13,762 nucleotides of DNA from Pseudomonadales bacterium (GTDB lineage Bacteria > Pseudomonadota > Gammaproteobacteria > Pseudomonadales > Azotimanducaceae), in the NCBI GenBank assembly GCA_022448765.1, contig JAKUTI010000048.1, positions 1 through 13,762 on the forward strand. Direction: 5' to 3'. The translations under genes were made by a program, and so were the position numbers. This document shows, piece by piece, positions 1 to 6,119 of the stretch. Position 1 is the stretch's first letter. Each line of letters starts with the position of its first letter. The notes beneath the pieces were generated by a model that was not told where the DNA came from, ran no database searches, and worked only from the letters and a program-made list of their open reading frames with translations.

Positions 1-389
1 ATTATCTCGTTTCGCAATCGGGCGTCGATGCTTCTCGGATGGGTGTTGGCGGGGCCAGCTGTGGCGGTATGATTTCAGCAGACCTTGCTGTACGCAGGGC
101 AAATGCCGTCCGGGCGTTAATGCTACTTTCAAGTCCGCCCAGCTCGAACGCCATCCAAAATGTTGCTGAGAACGGGAAGCTCGCGGTGTTTGCTGCCGCC
201 ACTAACCAAGATCCTATAACGCGCGGAGTTGCCGTCACACTTGAGACGATGGTGAGCGGGTCTCGGAATCCAAACTCCGTTGTGCGAGTGCTCGTTGGTA
301 CCGAACATGGATTACCCATGTTTTCAAGCGATCCGACTCTGAGGACTGAATTGCTCAATTGGCTTAAGGCGCAGTTGCTACGGGAGTAG
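1..389 (+). CDS. Alpha/beta hydrolase (dienelactone-hydrolase-like), C-terminal part only
   Basis: The reading frame is open from base 3 and runs off the left edge, so only the last 128 residues are present. The ATG at 39 is internal: the nucleophile elbow G-A-S-C-G-G lies just after it and needs the upstream half of the fold. Counting from the codon at base 3, the likely triad is Ser19 in the elbow, Asp70 (in NQDPI, after the strand KLAVFAAA) and His102 (in GTEHGLPMF). This order and spacing fit the C-terminal half of alpha/beta hydrolases of the dienelactone-hydrolase or acyl-peptidase type, and the protein ends with the usual amphipathic helix (ELLNWLKAQL). A Cys follows the nucleophilic Ser. 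The substrate cannot be told. A signal peptide, if any, is outside the window. The next gene follows on the same strand after 125 nt containing an inverted repeat. Confidence 0.8.
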   Translation, partial: YLVSQSGVDASRMGVGGASCGGMISADLAVRRANAVRALMLLSSPPSSNAIQNVAENGKLAVFAAATNQDPITRGVAVTLETMVSGSRNPNSVVRVLVGTEHGLPMFSSDPTLRTELLNWLKAQLLRE

Positions 390-423
390 GCAGTTCTCTT
401 ATTGCCCCACTTTATGGAAAAAT

Positions 424-446
424 ATTCTCGCCGATATCTCGAGAAT
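424..446. repeat. Inverted repeat between hydrolase and PhyH-HEAT genes
   Basis: ATTCTCG at 424-430 is the exact reverse complement of CGAGAAT at 440-446, with a 9-nt spacer. CCGA (431-434) and TCGG (448-451) form a second, overlapping complementary pair. It lies 35 nt after the hydrolase stop and about 70 nt before the PhyH-HEAT start. It could be an operator or a weak transcription end. There is no T-run after it, so it is not a classic intrinsic terminator. Confidence 0.35.
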
Positions 447-514
447 GTCGGCATAGGGCGCTATAGAACATGAGACTCATGGTACAACGCGTTGGTTCCG
501 AAACTTAGCTTCAG

Positions 515-2422
515 ATGGCCGTGTCGTCTCTCCCTATAGCGTCAAGTCTCACCGACGAAGATCAAATAATTCGAGACTTCGTCACTCGCGGATTAATCGT
601 GTTACCGCCGGAAGAGCTCGGTATCGGTAGCGATGTCCATGACCGCATCTACAAGAAAGAAAAAGAAATCTTTCGAGCTGGAGAGAGGGCGACCACGAGT
701 CGAATTCCCGAAGTGCTAGAGATCACCAACGCGCCTGGTTTGGTGGCGGTATGCAACCTTATCTTGGGTGAAAACTGGGCGATCGTGCCGTACACCCACA
801 ACACGGGTTTTGTGAGCGGTTCGAGAGATCAACACTGGCATAAAGACGACAACGGCCCCTATAACGGACGAAAACAGCGCCACCACCAAGCCATTCAGGC
901 CGAACTCCTGTACTACCCGCAAGCGGTCCAGGAAGACATGGGACCTACGGCGATAATCCCTTACTCGCAATATTGGACGTTTAATCACGAGGAAAACCAC
1001 GAAAATTTTGCAGGTGCCGATCATCTGGACTTTAGCTACCAACTAGACGGTATGGAGCGTATCCCGATTAGTGGTCCGAATTCGGTTTATGACCGAGATG
1101 ACATTGTTCATCGGCGTACCGACCACGATGTTCGTATGAGAGACGCGGTCACAAACACCCGGTGGCCGCTCGTGGAAACCTTCGAAGCAGCTCCGCTCCG
1201 TGCAGGTAGTGCGGTGCTTTATTCACACAACCTATTACACCGCGGTAATCATCGGCGTGACGACTGGTCAACCTGGAAAGAAAGGCCGAGATTCATGTGG
1301 CGGTTTTGGTTGTTTCGCACCACGGACCCGGTGGGGATCGATACGAATATTGACGAGAAAAAATTGTGGTGGATCGGTTCGACTCCGAAATTAGGCGCAG
1401 GTGCCGACCTCGCCAAGGTTGATTCAAACACCACGAGTGTTTGGCAACACCACTATCGTTGGATTCGAACGGGGTTGACGTCTGGCGGTCGTGATAAGAA
1501 AGAATTGATTGATCGAGACGATTCGATCAAAGAGCTCGATCAACTAAGTAAACAGCTCTATTTGGTGGGTGAGACGGAGGAACCTCAGCGAATAGGTGCA
1601 GCCTACCGACTCGCTGCGTCATCTCATCGACCCAACGCGCTCCAAATCCTGGTCGAGAGTCTGCACAGTGATCGAGAGAGTGTACGGCGCGCAGCCTCGT
1701 ACGGTCTTGTTGCCTCCGGCAGCGACGCGACAACTGCATTTCTAGACGCGACCAAGTCGGGAAATAAATGGATACGAAAGGCTGGCGTGTTCGGACTCGG
1801 GGATGCGGGGCATCTGAATCAAACCGTGCTCGATCGCCTTATCGAGATTCTGTGTGGTGATGGGTCTATTTACGTGCGATCCGTCGCGGCTAGTGCAATC
1901 GGTTGCTTCGGCCGTCGATCGGCAGCGTCCGAAGTCGACCAAGACTTGGTATCGGGAAGCCTTGATGGACTCCTCCGAAGTCTTGCTGTCGAGGTCAACA
2001 GGCTGGGTATGGACCAGGCGCAAGATCGAAACATTAAGTTTGTGCGACCCACTGACGAATGCGACATTTGTGAGGGTATTGGTATCGACTACGGTCTTGA
2101 GCGATTCGAACCGGTTCGTTCCGCCGTCCGCGAAAATGCCCTCTGGTCAGTGGTGATTATCTGTTCCCATCCGAACGACATTCGCGATGCGACATTGGCA
2201 TCAACAATACTGGCGTTGGCGGAGATCGTGCGTAACGACGAGAACATATTCTGTGTCGGGTTCGCTATGGATGCGCTCATTCGCATCGCGCCTTCAGCAG
2301 AATCGCGTCGTCTCTCTCGATTAGAAGATCAAAGACCGAACGATCTCGTGGAGACCCTTCTCGCTGAACTACCTCTTCACAGTGCTGAAGCATTCACTCG
2401 TTCACGTCGGGCTAGCATTTAG
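515..2422 (+). CDS. PhyH-type Fe(II)/2-oxoglutarate dioxygenase fused to HEAT-like repeats
   Basis: 635 residues in two parts. Residues about 15-270 match the phytanoyl-CoA dioxygenase (PhyH) fold. The iron ligands appear as H109-K-D111 (in QHWHKDD) and distal H242 (in SHNLLHRGNHR), with R257 or R259 placed to bind the 2-oxoglutarate carboxylate. Residues about 355-470 and 530-620 are helical repeats of HEAT/PBS-lyase type (e.g. ESVRRAASYGLVASG and WIRKAGVFGLGDAG). A segment around 510-530 between the repeat blocks carries a C516-x-x-C519 pair. Ordinary PhyH proteins are about 250-300 residues, so the C-terminal half is an addition, probably for protein contacts. No signal peptide is seen, so it is likely cytosolic. 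The ATG at 515 is the first possible Met, because the frame has a stop at 506-508, but it lacks a clear ribosome site. The family hydroxylates many small molecules, so the substrate is open. Confidence 0.85.
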   Translation: MAVSSLPIASSLTDEDQIIRDFVTRGLIVLPPEELGIGSDVHDRIYKKEKEIFRAGERATTSRIPEVLEITNAPGLVAVCNLILGENWAIVPYTHNTGFVSGSRDQHWHKDDNGPYNGRKQRHHQAIQAELLYYPQAVQEDMGPTAIIPYSQYWTFNHEENHENFAGADHLDFSYQLDGMERIPISGPNSVYDRDDIVHRRTDHDVRMRDAVTNTRWPLVETFEAAPLRAGSAVLYSHNLLHRGNHRRDDWSTWKERPRFMWRFWLFRTTDPVGIDTNIDEKKLWWIGSTPKLGAGADLAKVDSNTTSVWQHHYRWIRTGLTSGGRDKKELIDRDDSIKELDQLSKQLYLVGETEEPQRIGAAYRLAASSHRPNALQILVESLHSDRESVRRAASYGLVASGSDATTAFLDATKSGNKWIRKAGVFGLGDAGHLNQTVLDRLIEILCGDGSIYVRSVAASAIGCFGRRSAASEVDQDLVSGSLDGLLRSLAVEVNRLGMDQAQDRNIKFVRPTDECDICEGIGIDYGLERFEPVRSAVRENALWSVVIICSHPNDIRDATLASTILALAEIVRNDENIFCVGFAMDALIRIAPSAESRRLSRLEDQRPNDLVETLLAELPLHSAEAFTRSRRASI

Positions 2423-2579
2423 GCCTCGGTGTCGATGAGTTTGCGAAAACGAGGGAGAACGATGTGGCGAGATAATGAGTATTGCGATCGGACTAGCCTA
2501 ATTCTGAGTGGCCGCATCTAGAAGACCTCCTCGGTCGCGGATATCCATGTCCATGTGCTTTAGTATGCCCCGTCATTGT

Positions 2580-2585
2580 AGAAGG
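2580..2585 (+). promoter_or_regulatory. Ribosome binding site of the Ldh2-family gene
   Basis: AGAAGG lies 8 nt before the ATG at 2594 and supports that start. The 171-nt gap before it (2423-2593) holds no gene that I can support, and I see no convincing promoter pair or terminator in it. Confidence 0.6.
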
Positions 2586-2593
2586 CATCGTTT

Positions 2594-3682
2594 ATGTTGA
2601 AGCGATTTTTGGTTCCTGAAGAGGACCGGGTGTTCGTTAGCGAGGAGTCGGTCAGATACGCGACGCAAGCCATTTTCTTAGAAATGGGACTATCAGAACG
2701 TGACGCCGAGCAAGCCACCGACGTTTTGGTTGTGAGTGATTTGCGTGGTTGTGAGAGCCACGGTGTGTCCAACATGCTTCGTAACTACGTCCACGAATAC
2801 CGACGAGGAGAACTGAACCCGAAGCCAAATGTAAAGACGCTGCGTGAATCGGCGGTGAGTGCGACATGGGACGCGGATCAAGCGCTGGGGATTCAGGTGG
2901 GACCTCGAGCGATGGAACTCGCTATTGAAAAAGCAGGTGAATCGGGCATCGGCGCGGTGGCAATCCGAAACTGCGGCCATGTCGGAATGCTTGCCTATTA
3001 TCCGATGATGGCGATTGCCCACGACATGATCGGCTTTTGCATGGTTTCAGCTGGTGGAGCACTGCAGGTTCCAGTCTTTGGATCTGAGCCAGTTTTCGGG
3101 ACGAACCCGATCGCCTGGGCTGCACCCGCCGATAAGCATGCCCCATTCGTTTTTGATGTCGCCACCACGCAGGTGGCCGCAAATAAGCTTATGCTGACGA
3201 GGCGTATCGGTTCAAAGCTCGAACCCGGATGGATTACCACGCTCGAGGGCGAGCCGGTTATGGAGTCGGTCGACTCTCCGGATTATGGGGGATTCCATAT
3301 GTTGCCATTTGGCGGTACCCGAGAAAACGGTGGGCACAAAGGCTACGGTTTTGCGACGATCGTTGACATCATGGCCGGCATACTATCCGGCAATGGTCCA
3401 GGGTTCATAGCGGGCAGATTACACCACTCCCAATTTGTGATGGCGATCAAAATCGACTCGTTCGTTGACGTCGAAATCTTTAAAGCCGACCTAGATAAGC
3501 TCCTCGAAAAATTATCGACCATGAAGCCCACGAAGGGGCACGACCGCGTGTATTACGCAGGCTTGATCGAACACGAAGAAACCGCGCTAAGAAAAAAAGA
3601 GGGCATTCCCTACCACCGTGAAGTGGTGGATTGGTTCAACGGCATCTCCGACGAGTTGAAGCTCGGTTTCTCGTTGCCGTAG
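2594..3682 (+). CDS. Ldh2-family NAD(P)-dependent malate/L-lactate-type dehydrogenase
   Basis: At 362 residues this is the normal size for the Ldh2 (malate/L-lactate/ureidoglycolate dehydrogenase) family, which oxidises 2-hydroxyacids or reduces 2-oxoacids and imines with a nicotinamide cofactor. The family signature D-x-R-G-x-x-S-H-G is at 49-57, with H56 the expected catalytic histidine. N-x-G-H-x-G is at 126-131, the cofactor-region motif GTNPIAWAAP at 169-178, and GGHKGYG at 246-252. No signal peptide is seen, so it is cytosolic. An AGAAGG ribosome site precedes the start by 8 nt. The gene converges on the minus-strand kinase with only 17 nt between the stops. The substrate cannot be fixed from sequence, since members act on malate, lactate, sulfolactate, ureidoglycolate and delta1-piperideine-2-carboxylate. 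The lysine-type imine substrates are interesting beside the possible amino-alcohol pair next door. Confidence 0.9.
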   Translation: MLKRFLVPEEDRVFVSEESVRYATQAIFLEMGLSERDAEQATDVLVVSDLRGCESHGVSNMLRNYVHEYRRGELNPKPNVKTLRESAVSATWDADQALGIQVGPRAMELAIEKAGESGIGAVAIRNCGHVGMLAYYPMMAIAHDMIGFCMVSAGGALQVPVFGSEPVFGTNPIAWAAPADKHAPFVFDVATTQVAANKLMLTRRIGSKLEPGWITTLEGEPVMESVDSPDYGGFHMLPFGGTRENGGHKGYGFATIVDIMAGILSGNGPGFIAGRLHHSQFVMAIKIDSFVDVEIFKADLDKLLEKLSTMKPTKGHDRVYYAGLIEHEETALRKKEGIPYHREVVDWFNGISDELKLGFSLP

Positions 3683-3694
3683 ATGAACTCCTCG

Positions 3695-3709
3695 GGACAC
3701 TAGGTGTCC
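3695..3709. terminator. Short hairpin at the Ldh2/kinase convergent junction
   Basis: GGACAC (3695-3700) and GTGTCC (3704-3709) form a perfect 6-bp stem around a 3-nt loop. It sits in the 17-nt gap and overlaps the kinase stop codon (3700-3702). It could slow or end transcription from both sides. There is no T-tract on either strand, so the terminator label is tentative. Confidence 0.3.
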
Positions 3710-4686
3710 AAGAAATGCCGGGTGTGGCGGCAGGCGTTGGTGATCATCTCAGGAATGTACTGTTCGCGCCCGAGTTCGGGCCGTTGGTGAAGCCAACCGA
3801 GCGACATGACAGATCGGACGAGCAAGAATAATGGTATAAGCGCTTCCGCCTCTTTATCGAGAGGGCGATGGGATCGGTATCCCTCTAACAAAGCCGCGAG
3901 AATTTCTGGGTACGCTTTGTGCTCCAGGTACTCGTGAAGGGCCACCGCCAGGTCAAATTGGTGCCAGCCGAAGCCGGCGTCATCGAAATCGATAATGTGC
4001 AGTCCTTCCGAGCTTAGGACCAGATTGTGCATGTGTAGGTCGGCGTGGATCATGCTATAGGTCTCCTGAGGTTGACCGTAACGCTCGAGCCCATTCGCGA
4101 TCACCTCACGTGCTTTACGCATTAAGTCCGCTTGGTCGTCTTTGAGCTGAGGGATTTCCCAGAATCGACCCCAAAACGGTTGTTCGCCCACGAGTCCAGC
4201 GGCGTCGAATGCGTGGCGCTTGAAAGTCACCGGGACATTCCAACTCGCTGCTTGTGTGTGAATCGACGCGGCGATGGCGCCCAGCCGTGCAAAATAGCCG
4301 CATAGGGCATCCGTGTCGTCGGCTTCTCGACGAATGACCTCCGCTAAAACGTCGCCTGGGACCCATTTAAGCGCACCGATATGTCGGATCCCGCGATTGC
4401 CAGGCAACGAACGCGTCACAAACCCTTTACCTTGGATCGTTAACAGAGGTTCGGGCACATCGATACCGGATGCCCGCAAAGCTTCTGTCCAGATCAATCC
4501 GGACTCGAGTTCTTCGAGGGTGTGATACCACGAGCGGTGAATTCGCAGTACGTAGGAGAGTCCGGCTTTATCGACTCTGAACGTGACGTTTTCACTAACG
4601 GTAATTGGCTCGATTTGAGCGCCTTCCAGTGACCATTCCGGCAATGTTTGACGCGCAAATTCGAGTAGCGTTTCATCGATCTGCAT
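3700..4686 (-). CDS. APH-fold small-molecule kinase (hydroxylysine/amino-alcohol kinase-like)
   Basis: 328 residues from the ATG at 4686. The C-terminal lobe carries the aminoglycoside-phosphotransferase-fold catalytic loop H214-A-D216-L-H218-M-H-N221, with D216 the catalytic base. The metal motif I-I-D233-F-D-D lies at 231-236. The N-terminal lobe has VLRIHR at 46-51, with Arg at the usual ATP-binding Lys position, as in many family members. The gene begins 7 nt after the stop of the AGXT2L-like gene, so the two are almost surely co-translated. In eukaryotes, hydroxylysine kinase has this fold and feeds a phospho-lyase of the same family as the neighbour. Some bacteria fuse such a kinase to such a lyase. 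I infer an amino-alcohol substrate (ethanolamine, hydroxylysine or similar). A homoserine- or choline-like substrate is possible. A longer frame from a TTG at 4719 exists but lacks a ribosome site. Confidence 0.8.
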   Translation of the reverse strand: MQIDETLLEFARQTLPEWSLEGAQIEPITVSENVTFRVDKAGLSYVLRIHRSWYHTLEELESGLIWTEALRASGIDVPEPLLTIQGKGFVTRSLPGNRGIRHIGALKWVPGDVLAEVIRREADDTDALCGYFARLGAIAASIHTQAASWNVPVTFKRHAFDAAGLVGEQPFWGRFWEIPQLKDDQADLMRKAREVIANGLERYGQPQETYSMIHADLHMHNLVLSSEGLHIIDFDDAGFGWHQFDLAVALHEYLEHKAYPEILAALLEGYRSHRPLDKEAEALIPLFLLVRSVMSLGWLHQRPELGREQYIPEMITNACRHTRHFLDT

Positions 4687-4693
4687 GAACGTT

Positions 4694-5971
4694 CTAAAGT
4701 TCTCGGAGTGTTTCCTCAAAAGCGGTAAGGAAAAGGTCCGCGTGCTCGCGACCGAACACGAGTGGTGGTCGAATCTTCAACATGTTGCCGAACGATCCCA
4801 TGTTCGAAAGTAAAAAGCCTTTGTCTTTGATTCGGTTGGCGATGTCGGCGGCTCCTTCGCGATCGGGGGTCTTGCTTTCGCGTTCGAGTACCCAATCTAT
4901 GCCGATAGCCAAGCCGTGACCGCGGATGTCTCCCATACGCTCATGAGTTTCTTGTAGCTCACGTAACGCGGTCCGCAGATATGCACCGACCTCGGTGACA
5001 CTCTTGGGCAGGTCGTCTTCTTCGATGATATCGAGTACGGCGGAGCCGACTGCGGCCTGCAGCGGACTTGAGGCGAAGGTGTTGAAGTAACCCGTGTGTT
5101 CCCGGAAGACATCGACGAGTTCCGTAGGCGCGGCGACCCCGGCCAACGGCAGGCCATTCCCCATGGGTTTTCCCATGGTCACGATGTCGGGAACAAAATC
5201 AGATGTTTCGTAGCCCCACCAGCGACCGGTGCGACAAAAGCCTGCCTGGACCTCATCGGCAATAAAGAGGCCGCCGGCGTTTCGAACCAATGTAGCGGCA
5301 TCTTTCATAAAGCGCTCAGGAATGTTTGGGAGTCCCTCGTTGGCGAAGATGGAGCATACGAACATGCCCGCAAGCGGAATATCGTTAGCGGAAAAATCGT
5401 CGATGGCCTTTTGTACCTCGGCTAAATAGAGGTTTGTGAGTTCGCTCGCGTCCGCGTCATTCTTGAGCGGCCGATACGTTTGCGGATAGGGAATGGCTCG
5501 AAACTCGGGGTTGGCGTTGTCTCCGGCCCGAAACCGGGAGAGTTTTCGTACCTCGGTGCTATTGCCGTGATATCCGCCGTCGGAACAGATGATGCCTCGT
5601 CCTTCGGTAGCGGCTCGGGCCATGAGTAGAGCGACTTCGCTGGCCTCCGTGCCCGAACACGTAAAAACCACGCTAGTCAGTGCCGGGTCGTGATGTCCGG
5701 TTAAGCGCTCGGCATAGTCGAGAATACCTTCGTGCAGGTAACGGCTGTGTACGTTCAGCGTGGCAGTCTGCTGAGCGATAGCTTCGACAACACGTGGATT
5801 TGCGTGTCCAACGCAAGGAACGTTGTTGTACATGTCGACGTAACGCTTGCCATCGGCGTCGTACAACCAGACTCCGTCTCCCCGAACGATGTGTACGGGC
5901 TCTCGATAGAAGAGGGGGGCTCCCTTACCTAGTAACCGGCTTCGCCGATCGATCAACGGTTCGTTACCCAT
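4694..5971 (-). CDS. Class III aminotransferase-fold PLP enzyme, AGXT2L phospho-lyase-like
   Basis: 425 residues, standard for class III PLP enzymes. The PLP phosphate site S-G-T-E-A is at 106-110, Y-H-G at 134-136, and D239-E-V-Q, the PLP pyridine-nitrogen contact, follows FIA. Schiff-base K268 sits in V-T-M-G-K-P-M-G-N-G. The stretches NNVPCVGHANP (49-59), SRYLHEG (76-82) and DFVPDIVTMGKPMGNG (258-273) resemble the AGXT2L1/AGXT2L2 group (ethanolamine-phosphate and phosphohydroxylysine phospho-lyases) more than ordinary omega-transaminases. These enzymes release phosphate and ammonia from an O-phosphorylated amino alcohol and leave an aldehyde. The APH-fold kinase immediately downstream supports that reading. 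The start is backed by GGAG 5 nt before the ATG. The gene lies 133 nt downstream of the ThDP enzyme gene on the same strand. A true transaminase role is not excluded. Confidence 0.85.
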   Translation of the reverse strand: MGNEPLIDRRSRLLGKGAPLFYREPVHIVRGDGVWLYDADGKRYVDMYNNVPCVGHANPRVVEAIAQQTATLNVHSRYLHEGILDYAERLTGHHDPALTSVVFTCSGTEASEVALLMARAATEGRGIICSDGGYHGNSTEVRKLSRFRAGDNANPEFRAIPYPQTYRPLKNDADASELTNLYLAEVQKAIDDFSANDIPLAGMFVCSIFANEGLPNIPERFMKDAATLVRNAGGLFIADEVQAGFCRTGRWWGYETSDFVPDIVTMGKPMGNGLPLAGVAAPTELVDVFREHTGYFNTFASSPLQAAVGSAVLDIIEEDDLPKSVTEVGAYLRTALRELQETHERMGDIRGHGLAIGIDWVLERESKTPDREGAADIANRIKDKGFLLSNMGSFGNMLKIRPPLVFGREHADLFLTAFEETLREL

Positions 5972-5976
5972 AATCG

Positions 5977-5980
5977 CTCC
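5977..5980 (-). promoter_or_regulatory. Ribosome binding site of the AGXT2L-like gene
   Basis: GGAG on the minus strand, 5 nt before the ATG at 5971, fixes the start. The rest of the 133-nt gap up to 6104 shows no clear promoter or terminator, so read-through from the ThDP enzyme gene is plausible. Confidence 0.6.
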
Positions 5981-6103
5981 TTACATTCGTGTTTTGATGA
6001 GACGGTCTCGTTCGGTTACTGATCGAGGTCGCGCCGCATGAAACACCAGGAATTTCTCGGCGGTCGCATGGGCTTCTATCGGTCTAACTTGGACATCGAA
6101 AGT

Positions 6104-6119
6104 GCTATTCGGCGATAGC
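6104..6119 (-). other. Small hairpin overlapping the ThDP enzyme stop codon
   Basis: GCTAT (6104-6108) and ATAGC (6115-6119) are complementary around a 6-nt loop. The stop codon (6105-6107) lies in one arm. The stem is only 5 bp and no T-run follows, so its role is unclear. It might slow read-through into the AGXT2L-like gene or affect mRNA stability. Confidence 0.25.

Noticed and set aside
39..41. ATG at 39 as the start of the first gene
   Set aside because: The frame is open to the left edge and the nucleophile elbow follows within a few residues, so the N-terminal half must lie upstream, outside the window.
2..454. 150-residue minus-strand open frame
   Set aside because: It lies opposite the alpha/beta-hydrolase, shows no family motif and has low-complexity Ser/Thr/Arg content typical of an antisense shadow.
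3700..4686. Aminoglycoside-resistance kinase
   Set aside because: The fold matches, but the tight coupling to an AGXT2L-like enzyme points to metabolism. Nothing in the context suggests resistance.
4687..4719. Extension of the kinase to a TTG start at 4719
   Set aside because: No ribosome site precedes the TTG, and the fold begins normally at the ATG at 4686 just after the upstream stop.
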